Position numbers and translations under genes: made by a program | Notes under the pieces: generated by a model | The model's database searches: none | Seen by the model: the letters and a program-made list of their open reading frames with translations, nothing else | What the model was told of the DNA's origin: nothing | NCBI GenBank assembly: GCA_034717495.1 | Contig: JAYELL010000037.1 | Coordinates: forward strand, 1 to 44,186 | Source of the DNA: Chloroflexota bacterium | GTDB taxonomy: Bacteria; Chloroflexota; Anaerolineae; JAAEKA01 | Length of the DNA: 44,186 bases | Reading direction: 5' to 3' | Shown: positions 11,501-19,624 of the stretch, one piece after another | Position numbering within the stretch: the first letter of the stretch is position 1 | Layout: the number at the start of each line of letters is the position of its first letter

Positions 11501-12570
11501 ATGGACATCCGCTCACGAACGACGCGCTCCATGCGCAGTAAGCCGATGCGAATCTGGTTCTGAATCAGTTCACCGACGGTCTTGACCCGGCGATTTCCGA
11601 GATGATCAATGTCATCGGCCGTATCGATGCCGTTGTTGATCTTGATCATGTGCTCGATGACCTTTTGCAGGTCCAGGTTGGTGAGCGTACGCTGACTCAG
11701 GGGCACGTCGTTCATGAGGTCGAGCCTGCGATTTAGTTTGTAACGCCCAACCTTTCCCAGGTCATAACGCCGGGGTTCAAAAATCAGGTTTTGCAGGAAC
11801 TTCTCGGCGTTATCAAGGGTTGGAGGGTCACCCGGTCGTAGTTTCTTGTAGAATTCAAGCAGCGCCTCATCCCGTGTCCGCAGGTTAACGGGCTCTTTTT
11901 CAATGGTTGCAGCCACGTAAGGGTGCTCCGGCATGGTGTCGACATCTTCGAAGAGTTGGAAGATTTCGTCATCATTGCCATAACCGATTGCTCGCAAAAG
12001 AACCGTGACCGGCAGTTTGCGTTTGCGATCAATCTTGACTGTGAGGATATCCCGTCGGGATGTCTCAAACTCCAGCCAGGCGCCCCGGCTGGGAATCAGT
12101 TTCGCCATACACAGGTCGCGTCCGGTAGTGCGGTCCTCATCAACTGTGAAGTACACACCAGGGGAGCGGATGAGTTGGCTGACAACCACGCGTTCCGCAC
12201 CATTAATAATGAAGGTGCCTGCGTCGGTCATGAGGGGGAAGTCACCCATGAAGACTTCCTGCTCAGTGATCTCGCCGGTGTCATGGTTGCGTAGCTGAAC
12301 TTTGACAAACAGCGGTGCTGAAAAGGTGATATCCCGCTCGCGACACTGTTTTTCTGTATATTTGGGTTCGCCAAACCAAAAATCGCCAAAATGCAGTTCG
12401 AGGTTTTTGTTAAAACTTACAATCGGAGAAATCTCGCTGAAGAGATCCTTGAGCCCCTCGCTCTTGAACCAGGCAAATGAATCCAATTGGATTTCTGTCA
12501 ACCTGGGCAAGGGCTGAGCGGTGGGGATGCGAGCATAGCTTTTGCGATCGATGCCGTACTTGGAAGCCAA
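8515..12570 (-). CDS. rpoB: RNA polymerase beta subunit with an acidic insertion
   Basis: Beta subunit of RNA polymerase, about 1,350 aa. The rifampicin-pocket segment [20 protein letters not shown] starts near residue 385. It keeps the sensitive-type residues equivalent to E. coli D516, H526 and S531. Conserved blocks such as GRHGNKGV and [20 protein letters not shown] are intact. Between the clamp-side FDGAREDEI and LYDGKSGE there is an insertion of roughly 200 residues (about 970-1185), with a strongly acidic core near 1100-1130. Start: an ATG at 12576 lies only one base after GGAGG. The in-frame TTG at 12570 sits seven nt from that same Shine-Dalgarno, so I take TTG as the start. The gene is divergent from mraZ. 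Confidence 0.96.
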   Translation of the reverse strand: MASKYGIDRKSYARIPTAQPLPRLTEIQLDSFAWFKSEGLKDLFSEISPIVSFNKNLELHFGDFWFGEPKYTEKQCRERDITFSAPLFVKVQLRNHDTGEITEQEVFMGDFPLMTDAGTFIINGAERVVVSQLIRSPGVYFTVDEDRTTGRDLCMAKLIPSRGAWLEFETSRRDILTVKIDRKRKLPVTVLLRAIGYGNDDEIFQLFEDVDTMPEHPYVAATIEKEPVNLRTRDEALLEFYKKLRPGDPPTLDNAEKFLQNLIFEPRRYDLGKVGRYKLNRRLDLMNDVPLSQRTLTNLDLQKVIEHMIKINNGIDTADDIDHLGNRRVKTVGELIQNQIRIGLLRMERVVRERMSIRDPEQITPLSLINIRPVVAATREFFGGSQLSQFMDQTNPLAELTHKRRLSALGPGGLRRERAGFDVRDVHHSHYGRICPIETPEGPNIGLIGSLASYGQINEYGFIETPYRRVLHEVDLTLPHAVGTTLAEAVVDPTTRETLVPAGTVIDEDVVALVTDTLPEGALRPYKIIPKSSSDIIFLTADEEDRHSIAQASAKLDEQGQFESSRVSARHSQDFLFETPEHIDYMDVSPQQIVSISASLIPFLEHDDANRALMGSNMQRQAVPLLKPEAPIVGTGMERRAAMDSGHVVLAKNAGEVVGVTSNEITILEEDGTRRSYELRKFNRSNQSTCIDQRPIIFKGDVVETDTVLADSSSTDRGELALGQNILVAFLSWEGGNYEDAILISERLVQNDRFSSIHIEKHETEARDTKLGAEEITRDIPNVGEDALKDLDEDGIIRIGAEVGPGDILVGKITPKGETELTPEEKLLRAIFGEKAREVKDSSLRLPHGEKGKVVDIKVFSREDHRDLPSGVEKMVRVMVAQQRKISEGDKMAGRHGNKGVISRIVPVEDMPFLEDGTPVDMILNPLGVPARMNIGQVLETHLGWAAQELGFSAETPVFDGAREDEIEAELARAWLMSRAWEKASKRAWAWAEEKEIDPEELLDDIEIRSLYLSEELGERGYDPELVYFDESYARNALLREWLAEEPQEYDPDDIMSDDYEALSPEERERINENARRVCLREWLKQTRRDEMRMAVFDEAEPELDEEAETDLDAETDIEVEVASEDEEPAETNDRIWYAEVPESETEKEAVYEEMERISNLSDEQVEQEAVEAALAKNQSLPTAGKMLLYDGKSGELYDRPVSVGVINMLKLAHLVEDKVHARSTGPYSLVTQQPLGGKAQFGGQRFGEMEVWALEAYGAAYTLQEMLTVKSDDVTGRVKTYEAIVKGEPISSPGVPESFRVLVKELQSMGLAVDVINEKEEVIHFGKDDSEEQLPKLGFSISVPGPMAGR

Positions 12571-12907
12571 GGTCATACCTCCGGTGTCTAATGCACTGCT
12601 TGTACTGGGCAGTGAGGCCTAATAAAAAAGAGTGGGTCACCTGTTTTTCTGACCAAGAAAGCCAGGCCGTTCATTTACGTATGCACAGACAACGCGTGCA
12701 ATAGGAAACGAACGAATTCCTGGCTTGGATGTTGTTAGTGTTGTCTCTTGTCACACTTCTAAACGCGCCAAATGCCCACCACCAATCGATAGCCTGACCC
12801 GCAGGTCCGGCCATTGGACATGGGCCTCTGTTCTGTTGTGGAACTTACTGTTTTGGTGAGATGATGCCAGTTGAGACTCGCTATTTGTGAAAGCGATTTT
12901 TCCGCAA
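12571..12907 (-). other. Long 5' leader of rpoBC
   Basis: About 330 nt separate the predicted transcription start from rpoB, and no gene is visible there. Near its end, a weak 5-bp stem (GGTCA/TGACC, 12635-12654) is followed five bases later by a run of six T on the minus strand (12624-12629). This resembles a poor attenuator. No L10/rplJ genes are present, so this is not the usual rplJL-rpoBC junction. A regulatory role is possible but unsupported beyond this. Confidence 0.4.
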
Positions 12908-12913
12908 GCTCAA

Positions 12914-12942
12914 ATTCTATCACGAAATGGCGTGTTTGTCAA
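12914..12942 (-). promoter_or_regulatory. Predicted sigma-70-type promoter of rpoBC
   Basis: On the minus strand, a perfect TTGACA (12937-12942) and TAGAAT (12914-12919) are separated by 17 bp. The expected transcription start is near 12907. It is back-to-back with the mraZ promoter, about 120 bp away. Confidence 0.8.
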
Positions 12943-13062
12943 GTCCCAATTTTCCGGGATTCCAGGTGTCGCGCAGGGCCTCTTTCGCAGTGCTTTTCGA
13001 TCGATCTTGCTCGCGTAACCTTAAAATTGGCAGTCAGGTCAATCGGATTGCCAAAATCACGC

Positions 13063-13091
13063 TTGCCAAATCACGGAAATGGTGATAAGAT
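13063..13091 (+). promoter_or_regulatory. Predicted sigma-70-type promoter of the dcw cluster
   Basis: TTGCCA (13063-13068) and TAAGAT (13086-13091) are separated by 17 bp. The expected start is near 13098, immediately before the MraZ boxes. This is the best candidate for the main promoter of mraZ and the genes behind it. Confidence 0.7.
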
Positions 13092-13099
13092 GGCAGGAA

Positions 13100-13125
13100 G
13101 TGGAGGATTGTGGGAGAAAGTGGGG
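13100..13125 (+). promoter_or_regulatory. MraZ operator: three GTGGRR boxes
   Basis: GTGGAG, GTGGGA and GTGGGG occur at 13100, 13110 and 13120, each pair separated by four bases, so the motifs repeat every 10 bp on one face of the helix. A degenerate fourth box (GGTCCA) starts at 13130. Tandem G-rich boxes of this type are the known MraZ binding sites in other bacteria. They lie right at and after the predicted transcription start, which suits repression by road-block. Confidence 0.8.
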
Positions 13126-13241
13126 CATTGGTCCAGACTTTCAATCAGAATCGTAGAGGCAGTGGGACAAGTTGGAGATCATCTGTTCTAATCCTGATTC
13201 CGTCCCTGAGCATTTCTGAGGCTAGAGGTTGTAGTGGCGCT

Positions 13242-13670
13242 ATGTTGATCGGTCAGTTTGAGCATTCCCTGGATACAAAAGGCAGGTTGACCTTGCCGTC
13301 TGGCTTGGCTGGGCAGCTGGCGGCCGGTGTTGTGCTTACCAGTGGACTGGAGGGTTGCATCTACCTGTTTCCTGCCGCGGAATTCGAAAAACTCAGTGGC
13401 CGTATCCGTGAACTCCCTTTTACTGACACCCGGGCTCGTAAGCTGCGCCGTCGCCTCTTTCCCCAGGCGCACGCTGTAGACCCGGATAAACAACGCCGTA
13501 TCCTGATTCCTCAATGGTTACGCGATCATGCCGGCATCACCGACAGGGTGTTGATCGCCGGCATGGATATCTATGCGGAACTCTGGGCACCCGATGCATG
13601 GCGGGAACAGAGTGAGTACTTGTCTGATGAATTGACCGACGAGGAATACTTCGCCGGTCTGGATGTATGA
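13242..13670 (+). CDS. mraZ: Transcriptional regulator MraZ
   Basis: MraZ is a ring-forming DNA-binding protein of the SpoVT/AbrB fold that controls the dcw cluster from its own promoter. The 142-aa product starts MLIGQFEHSLDTKGRLTLP. It carries the two family repeats with DTKGR and DKQRR motifs (near residues 11 and 86), and length is typical. A frame extended to 13110 is open but would start inside the MraZ boxes, so the conserved ATG at 13242 is preferred. The Shine-Dalgarno is weak (AGAGG about 13 nt upstream). First gene of the cluster, 21 bp before rsmH. Confidence 0.95.
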   Translation: MLIGQFEHSLDTKGRLTLPSGLAGQLAAGVVLTSGLEGCIYLFPAAEFEKLSGRIRELPFTDTRARKLRRRLFPQAHAVDPDKQRRILIPQWLRDHAGITDRVLIAGMDIYAELWAPDAWREQSEYLSDELTDEEYFAGLDV

Positions 13671-13691
13671 TTTCCGGAGCAGGACAGCGTC

Positions 13692-14729
13692 ATGGCATCT
13701 TTACCGGCGTTGCCCAACGCTCCACAACCAACCTCTGAGTCGACTGGTACCAGTTCGACTCACACATCTGTGATGCCACAGGAGGTTCTTGACTTCCTGG
13801 GGCCCCGTCCCGACGGGGTCTACATCGACGCCACGGCTGGTGGCGGTGGTCACTCAGAGGCGATATTGCTTGCTTCGTCCTCGGGTGACTCGCTTTCCCT
13901 GGCTGTGGACCCTGCAACCCCTGTGGGTGGCCGGGTCTTGAGTATAGACGCAGACCCGGCAGCAGTCAAGCGTGTCAGCCAGCGATTACAACGATTCGAT
14001 CGACGGACCGTTGTGGTCCATTCTAACTTTCGTCATCTTTCAAGGGTGGCTATCCAGCAAGGGTTTGCCCGCGTAGATGGCATTCTGTTAGATCTGGGGC
14101 TATCCAGTTTTCAGCTCGGCGACCCTGAGCGCGGTTTCGCTCTCATGGCTGACGGTCCCCTGGATATGCGTTTTGATCCTGAACAGGATGTTTCGGCAGC
14201 CGATCTTGTCAACAGGCTGGATGAGAAGGCCCTGGCGGACTTGATCTACCACTATGGAGAGGAACGATACTCAAGGCGGATTGCCAGAGCAATCATTGCA
14301 GCCCGTCCATTATATACCACCGGCGAATTGGCAGCGGTGATCGGAAATACGATTGCCCGGCGCGAAAGGATTCACCCGGCAACGCGGACTTTCCAGGCAT
14401 TGCGAATCGCCGTCAATGAGGAACTGGCTGTGCTGTCGGATGTCCTGCCTCAGGCGGTGAAGCTGCTGCGCCCCGGTGGGCACCTCGTGGTGATATCCTT
14501 TCATTCATTGGAGGATCGCATTGTAAAAAACTTTTTTCGGCGCGAGGCAACCGATTGTATCTGTCCTAAAGAAGTGATTATTTGTGAATGTGGTCACCGG
14601 GCAAGCTTGCGCGTCCTGACCAAAAAGCCTCTGCGCCCAAGTCAAAACGAGGTGACCGTCAACCCTCGTAGTCGAAGTGCCAGACTCCGCGCTGCGGAGA
14701 AACTACCCGATTCCATCCCGGATCGTTAG
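13692..14729 (+). CDS. rsmH: 16S rRNA (cytosine-1402-N4)-methyltransferase RsmH
   Basis: RsmH (MraW) methylates N4 of C1402 in 16S rRNA using S-adenosylmethionine. Motifs: DATAGGGGHS (SAM loop, near residue 50), LSIDADPAA, DGILLDLGLSS, RTFQALRIAVNEEL and the C-terminal VVISFHSLEDR. At 345 aa it is about 30 longer than usual. The excess lies in a Ser/Thr-rich N-terminal stretch of about 28 residues before MPQEVLD and in a short insertion after the SAM loop. AGGA lies seven nt before the ATG. An internal ATG at MPQEVLD would restore normal length, so the first 28 residues are uncertain. Confidence 0.95.
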   Translation: MASLPALPNAPQPTSESTGTSSTHTSVMPQEVLDFLGPRPDGVYIDATAGGGGHSEAILLASSSGDSLSLAVDPATPVGGRVLSIDADPAAVKRVSQRLQRFDRRTVVVHSNFRHLSRVAIQQGFARVDGILLDLGLSSFQLGDPERGFALMADGPLDMRFDPEQDVSAADLVNRLDEKALADLIYHYGEERYSRRIARAIIAARPLYTTGELAAVIGNTIARRERIHPATRTFQALRIAVNEELAVLSDVLPQAVKLLRPGGHLVVISFHSLEDRIVKNFFRREATDCICPKEVIICECGHRASLRVLTKKPLRPSQNEVTVNPRSRSARLRAAEKLPDSIPDR

Positions 14730-14801
14730 GTCGACCCTTTTTGATCGTTTGGTTTCGCTGCTGCGCACCTGCCAACACCTGCGTTAGGAAGGAATGCTAC
14801 C

Positions 14802-15341
14802 GTGATAGAACGGACGGTACTGCCCAGAATCCGGCCCACCGCTCCCTCATCGTCGGCCCTGCAGTCTCAGGATGAGAAGCCCCCAAGGATATCCCGTGAG
14901 ACCCTGCAGTACGGGGGCGTTTTCCTGGGAATCGCGCTGGTAACCCTGATCCTGTTTCTGTACGTGTTGCCCAGCAGCCAGATGAGTGCCGCTGAAGCTC
15001 GAATTACCGAACTCAAGGAAGAAAAAGCCTCGTTGCAACGCATGAATGCCGATGTTATCAGATCGATCACCCAATATTCCGAACAGAAGGTGCTGGAACA
15101 GCGCGCGCGCAAACTGGGCATGGGTCCCCCTCACAACGCTGTCTATCTGCACCTGCTCGCAGAGGGATCTGCCGGCAAGGTCGCCCACCAGGAAGGTGCA
15201 ACGATCGAGTCGCCGAAGGTGTCCGAAAAAGCAGGCGAGCGCAATTGGCTGGCCAACCTCGACGTGACGGGCTGGCTCGAATCGGTGAGACTGGCGGGCT
15301 CGGACCTGGTCGACGAGATCGAGGCGAAGGTTTTCCCATAG
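14802..15341 (+). CDS. FtsL/DivIC-like septum protein
   Basis: A 179-aa bitopic membrane protein in the position of ftsL. The cytoplasmic N-terminus (about 45 aa) is followed by one transmembrane helix (about residues 37-58). Then comes a coiled-coil segment (about 62-105) rich in E, K, L and R. Known FtsL/DivIC proteins dimerise through such coiled coils and link FtsQ to FtsW-FtsI. The C-terminal 70 residues show no recognised motif. Start is GTG with GGAAGGA eight nt upstream. FtsL-family sequences diverge fast, so the call rests on topology and on placement between rsmH and ftsI. Confidence 0.7.
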   Translation: MIERTVLPRIRPTAPSSSALQSQDEKPPRISRETLQYGGVFLGIALVTLILFLYVLPSSQMSAAEARITELKEEKASLQRMNADVIRSITQYSEQKVLEQRARKLGMGPPHNAVYLHLLAEGSAGKVAHQEGATIESPKVSEKAGERNWLANLDVTGWLESVRLAGSDLVDEIEAKVFP

Positions 15342-15370
15342 ACGACCGCTGGCTGCAAGCCAGCAGTCGT
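15342..15370 (+). other. Hairpin between ftsL-like gene and ftsI
   Basis: Directly after the TAG, arms ACGAC/GTCGT and GCTGGCT/AGCCAGC flank a single mismatch and a GCA loop, giving a strong stem of 12 pairs. No T tract follows, so it is more likely a transcript-stability or processing element than a terminator. Confidence 0.45.
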
Positions 15371-15413
15371 GCGAGTTCCCGAAGCTCAAAGTGTCGTAGA
15401 ATAGGCAAATTTC

Positions 15414-17150
15414 ATGGCAGGACGCGATGATCATCCACAAGTGCGTATCGCTATTATCGCTTTTGCGCTCTTTCTCGGTTTCCTGGTTCTGATGGTGCAG
15501 TTGGTGCGCTGGGCGGTGGTGCAACCAAGTCCCCTGGGTCGGGGTTCCGAACCCCATGAACAGGCCCTGGTTGCCGCTGGTCGAGGTGAACAGCGAGGCA
15601 TGATCGTCGACCGTTTTGGTGAACCCTTGGCCTTCGATACCTTCCGATGGGAGATTTGGGTCGAACCCCGGCTCGTACATGATGAGGAAATCGAGGAGCT
15701 GGCTGACAAATTGGTCGAAACGATGGGTCCTGCTCTTGAGATGGACCGCGCAGAGCTGGTCACGATCCTGGCTCAGCAGGGCGCGGGAACGTTTACGTTG
15801 ACCAGGGAAGCTCCCGAAATGGTCGGTGAAGACATCACCGCCTGGCATCGACTTGATGTGGGTACAAGACCGATTCCCACCCGCTATTATCCGCAAGGGT
15901 CAATGGCAGCGCATGTGCTTGGCTTTGTCAACGGTGAACCCCGCGCCTATTACGGCGTCGAGGAGGAGTACGATTCCTTTCTAACCAGCTTGGAAACATC
16001 TTTTTTCCGTTCAGACCCCGGCGTGCAGGCAGCCTACAGCGATCTACCTGATCGATGGCAACGATATCTGCCATCTCCGGTCGGCCAGGACCTGGTCCTC
16101 ACGATCGACCGGCGTATGCAGTATGAAGTCGAAAGGACCCTGGGTGAAGCGATCGGTACTTATAACGCCGTGTCCGGAACCATCATTGTGATGGATCCTG
16201 AAACGGGCGAAATCAAGGCGATGGCGAGTCTTCCGTCATACGATCCCAACCATTTCGGCCGCGCAACCAACACGGTCCTGGCCAATCCGGCGATTACCAG
16301 CCAATATGAACCTGGCTCCATTTTCAAGATTATCACGATTGCGTCCGGAATCGACGCCGGAATCATAACACCCGATTCTGTCCTGACCGACATTCAGAAG
16401 CTTGAGGTCGGCGGGCGAACAATCATGAATTCCGACCGGATGAGCCATGGCGAGGTTTCGATCTGGACTGTGCTCTCGAAATCCTTGAACGTACCCACAG
16501 CCAAAGTGGCACTCGAGTTGGGCGAATCTCGGTTCTACCAGTACGTGCGACGTTTCGGTTTTGGGCAATTGACCGAAGTGGATCTTGCCAACGAAATCGC
16601 CGGTACCGTCAAGGTTCCTGGCGACACCCTGTGGTCGGAGTCCGACCTGGCAACCAATGCCTTCGGGCAAGGGCTGGCGGCAACGCCATTGCAGATGGCA
16701 ACTGCCGCTGCGGCCATCGCCAACGACGGGGTGCTGGTGCAGCCTCACATCGTCGACAGCATGGTTTTCCAGGGACGGGTTATGCGACCATCGGAGGGAT
16801 CGGAGCAAAGGGTAATCAAAGCCGACAGTGCCAAAGCCATGATCGATTTGATGGTGAATGTGGTCGAAGAGGGTGTTCCCCTGGCTGCTGTGCCCGGGTA
16901 TACTGTTGCAGGAAAGACCGGGACGGCACAGGTTGCCATTGAAGGTGGTTATCATCCCACGGCGACAGTGCATTCTTTTGTCGGATTTGCCCCTGCCTAT
17001 GATCCGGAATTTGTGGTTTTGGTGAAGCTGGATAGGCCCACCACCAATCCCTGGTCAATGCAAACAGCAGCACCCACCTTCTCGCGAGTTGTCAAAAAAC
17101 TTCTGCACATGGCACACGTTCCGCCCGAGCAGGTCGCTAACAAACCATGA
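15414..17150 (+). CDS. ftsI: Division-specific penicillin-binding protein (FtsI/PBP3-like transpeptidase)
   Basis: Class B PBP that cross-links septal peptidoglycan. The 578-aa protein has an N-terminal membrane anchor (about residues 11-32) and a PBP-dimerisation region with RGMIVDRFGEPLA near 61. The transpeptidase domain has all three active-site motifs: S302-x-x-K305 (GSIFK), S357-L-N359 and K501-T-G503. No PASTA domain is present. The start ATG has only a weak Shine-Dalgarno. Its stop overlaps the murF start in ATGA, indicating translational coupling. A sporulation-type SpoVD is excluded by the missing PASTA domain and by the context next to ftsL. Confidence 0.93.
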   Translation: MAGRDDHPQVRIAIIAFALFLGFLVLMVQLVRWAVVQPSPLGRGSEPHEQALVAAGRGEQRGMIVDRFGEPLAFDTFRWEIWVEPRLVHDEEIEELADKLVETMGPALEMDRAELVTILAQQGAGTFTLTREAPEMVGEDITAWHRLDVGTRPIPTRYYPQGSMAAHVLGFVNGEPRAYYGVEEEYDSFLTSLETSFFRSDPGVQAAYSDLPDRWQRYLPSPVGQDLVLTIDRRMQYEVERTLGEAIGTYNAVSGTIIVMDPETGEIKAMASLPSYDPNHFGRATNTVLANPAITSQYEPGSIFKIITIASGIDAGIITPDSVLTDIQKLEVGGRTIMNSDRMSHGEVSIWTVLSKSLNVPTAKVALELGESRFYQYVRRFGFGQLTEVDLANEIAGTVKVPGDTLWSESDLATNAFGQGLAATPLQMATAAAAIANDGVLVQPHIVDSMVFQGRVMRPSEGSEQRVIKADSAKAMIDLMVNVVEEGVPLAAVPGYTVAGKTGTAQVAIEGGYHPTATVHSFVGFAPAYDPEFVVLVKLDRPTTNPWSMQTAAPTFSRVVKKLLHMAHVPPEQVANKP

Positions 17151-18595
17151 TGCTTTCCCTGGAGGATGTGTGGCAGGCCCTGAGCGGCCAAACCTTTCCC
17201 TTCGAAGATAGTCGCTTCAAGCAGGGTTTGACCTCAGTGGTGATTGACAGCCGTCTTGCCGAACCTGGAAGCCTGTTCGTAGCACTGCATGGTGAGCGCA
17301 CCGATGGCCACAAATACGTTGCCCATGCCGTCAGCCGCGGTGCCATCGCTGCCCTCGTAGAGGCATCAGTTGATCTCAATTGCGCGCTTATCGATCCACA
17401 ACAGCCCGAGTCCGTGTCACCGATCGCAGCCGAGCAGGCCATCTGTATCAAGGTGGATAATACCCTGGAGGCGCTACAGCAGATTGCAGGCTATTGGCGA
17501 AACCGTTTTTCACCTGTCGTGGTTGGTGTGACTGGCAGTGTCGGCAAGACCTCGACCAAGGAAATCATCGCTGCCGTTCTTTCCCGCCGCTACGTAACCG
17601 GGAAGAGCCGTGGGAACCTTAACAACGAAATAGGTGTGCCCTTGACGCTGCTGGAGATGGATGATCGTTACGAGTATATGGTGCTCGAGATGGGCATGTA
17701 CGATGTGGGCGAGATCGCCGATCTGTGCCGAATCGCCAAACCGTCTATCGGCGTAGTCACCAATGTGGGTCCAGTCCATCTGGAGCGGGCGGGATCGATC
17801 GAGCGGATTGCCCAGGGCAAGACCGAACTTGTGGAAACTCTCCCTCCGAACGGCTGGGCCATCCTGAATGCCGATGATCCATTGGTCAGCGCGATGGTGG
17901 AAAAGACGAATGCCAGACCATTCTTTTATGGGTTGACGGACGATGCCGACCTGTGGGCCGATTCTATCGAGAGTGAGGGGCTGGACGGGATCCGTTTTCG
18001 TTTTCACTATGGAAAGGATGTACTGCACGTCCGAGTACCCTTGATTGGGCGTCACAGCGTTCACACGGCCCTGCGGGCCGCGGCGGTTGGGCTCGTGGCT
18101 GGCTTGAGTTGGGAGGAAATCGTCTCCGGGCTTCAGGATAGCGATGTTCAGCTTCGGCTGGTTGTTGCCCGCGGCCTTCATGGCGCCACTCTTTTGGATG
18201 ACACCTACAATGCCAGCCCCGCGTCGACCCTGGCGGCGCTGAATCTTTTGGCCGACCTTGATGTCGGCCATGGCCGCCGCATTGGCGTTCTGGGCGATAT
18301 GTTGGAGCTTGGCAGCTATGAAGAGGAGGGGCATCGCCTGGTAGGTGCCAGGGCGGCTGACGTGGTCGATGCCCTGATTACGATCGGCAGCCGGGCCAGG
18401 TGGATTGCCGAAGAGGCGGTAGCAGCCGGACTGGTGAAATCCCAGGTCAGGCGGGTGCACGGCATTCCGGCGGCTGTGGCTTTGCTGAGAGAGATGATCG
18501 GCCCCGGGGATGTCGTACTTGTGAAGGGTTCCCGAGGATCTTCCATGGATGAGATCGTAAGCGCTCTCAGCCTGCCGCGAGACGAGGAGCAATAG
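17147..18595 (+). CDS. murF: UDP-MurNAc-tripeptide:D-Ala-D-Ala ligase MurF
   Basis: MurF adds D-Ala-D-Ala to UDP-MurNAc-tripeptide in the cytoplasm using ATP. The 482-aa protein has the N-terminal Mur ligase domain with DSR near residue 35 and the ATP loop TGSVGKTS (129-136). The central domain contains LEMGMYDVGEI, and the C-terminal domain contains LLDDTYNASPAS, which is typical of MurF rather than MurE. Length is normal (about 450-480). It overlaps ftsI by 4 bp and is 5 bp from mraY. MurE, which makes its substrate, is not in this cluster. Confidence 0.95.
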   Translation: MMLSLEDVWQALSGQTFPFEDSRFKQGLTSVVIDSRLAEPGSLFVALHGERTDGHKYVAHAVSRGAIAALVEASVDLNCALIDPQQPESVSPIAAEQAICIKVDNTLEALQQIAGYWRNRFSPVVVGVTGSVGKTSTKEIIAAVLSRRYVTGKSRGNLNNEIGVPLTLLEMDDRYEYMVLEMGMYDVGEIADLCRIAKPSIGVVTNVGPVHLERAGSIERIAQGKTELVETLPPNGWAILNADDPLVSAMVEKTNARPFFYGLTDDADLWADSIESEGLDGIRFRFHYGKDVLHVRVPLIGRHSVHTALRAAAVGLVAGLSWEEIVSGLQDSDVQLRLVVARGLHGATLLDDTYNASPASTLAALNLLADLDVGHGRRIGVLGDMLELGSYEEEGHRLVGARAADVVDALITIGSRARWIAEEAVAAGLVKSQVRRVHGIPAAVALLREMIGPGDVVLVKGSRGSSMDEIVSALSLPRDEEQ

Positions 18596-18600
18596 GGCCC

Positions 18601-19605
18601 GTGGCTTATTCCTTGACGCTGGGCACCATTACCTTTTTCCTGGCCGTGATCTGGGGCCGGCCCCTGATCAACTGGCTGACGCGCAATGGCATGGGCAAGA
18701 AGATTCGCGTCGAGGAACCTGGCGCTCATCAGCTCAAGATGGGCACACCTACCATGGGTGGGCTGATGATCATTATCCCAGTGGTGATTATCACGGGTGT
18801 CCTCAACATTGCGAATCTGCTTGGCTTCACGTTTATCGGCCGATCCATACTGATACCTCTGTTCGCCCTGATATCTTTTGGCATTCTGGGATTGATCGAC
18901 GATCTGGAGGGTGTCCGGGATGTAGGCGTACATGGTGAGGGCATCATGGCGCGCAGCAAGGCGGGTTGGCAATTCGTTTTAGCATTGATCCTGGCGCTGG
19001 TTCTGTTTCTGAGCCCGACCGAATTGAGGAGCGTGGCAATACCGGGCATTGACGAGAAGATACCTATCGGCTGGCTGTACGTACCTCTCACCATGTTCGT
19101 CATTGTTGGCGCGTCGAACGCTGTCAATTTGACAGATGGTCTGGACGGTCTGGCCGGTTCGCTGGCTGCGGTGGCTTTCGCCTGTTATGGAGTCATTGCC
19201 AATCTGCAGGGTCAGGTTTGGCTGTCGGCCTTCTGTTTCACCATGGTTGGTGCTCTGTTGGCCTTTCTCTGGTTCAATGTCCATCCGGCCGACCTTTTTA
19301 TGGGCGATGTTGGTGCATTGTCGATCGGCGCAACTCTGGCTGTTATCGCGTTCATGACGGGACAGTGGTTGTTGTTGCCAATTGTCGGCGCGATGTTCGT
19401 TGCCGAAGCCCTCTCGGTCATCATTCAGGTGGGCTGGTTCAAGATCACAAAGCGTCGCTACGGAGAGGGTCGACGAGTGTTAAAGATGAGCCCCTTGCAC
19501 TACCATTTCGAACTTCTGGGATGGAGCGAGACACAGGTAATGCAACGGTTCTTTCTCTGTGGAATTCTGGCTGGCATGCTCGGCGTGGCTTTGGCGCTCA
19601 TTTAA
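18601..19605 (+). CDS. mraY: Phospho-MurNAc-pentapeptide transferase MraY
   Basis: MraY transfers phospho-MurNAc-pentapeptide from UDP to undecaprenyl phosphate, making lipid I at the inner membrane face. The 334-aa polytopic protein has HQLKMGTPTMGG near residue 43 and LIDDLEG (D100, D101). It also has NAVNLTDGLDGLAG, DLFMGDVG and the C-terminal SPLHYHFELLGW, all MraY signatures. Start is GTG with GAGGAG about 11 nt upstream, inside the end of murF. About ten hydrophobic segments are visible, as expected. Confidence 0.96.
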   Translation: MAYSLTLGTITFFLAVIWGRPLINWLTRNGMGKKIRVEEPGAHQLKMGTPTMGGLMIIIPVVIITGVLNIANLLGFTFIGRSILIPLFALISFGILGLIDDLEGVRDVGVHGEGIMARSKAGWQFVLALILALVLFLSPTELRSVAIPGIDEKIPIGWLYVPLTMFVIVGASNAVNLTDGLDGLAGSLAAVAFACYGVIANLQGQVWLSAFCFTMVGALLAFLWFNVHPADLFMGDVGALSIGATLAVIAFMTGQWLLLPIVGAMFVAEALSVIIQVGWFKITKRRYGEGRRVLKMSPLHYHFELLGWSETQVMQRFFLCGILAGMLGVALALI

Positions 19606-19624
19606 TTGTTTATTTCATTTCATA

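Noticed and set aside
13110-13241. N-terminal extension of MraZ (44 residues)
   Set aside because: It would begin inside the MraZ operator, directly at the promoter; the conserved MraZ N-terminus starts at 13242.
14847-15896. Long open frame antisense to the ftsL-like gene and ftsI (about 349 codons)
   Set aside because: It lies opposite a gene with full PBP motifs, shows no recognisable domain and has skewed, low-complexity composition; typical of antisense shadows in GC-rich DNA.
17510-18592. Long open frame antisense to murF (about 360 codons)
   Set aside because: Opposite a complete MurF with P-loop and catalytic motifs; no motif or ribosome-binding site of its own.
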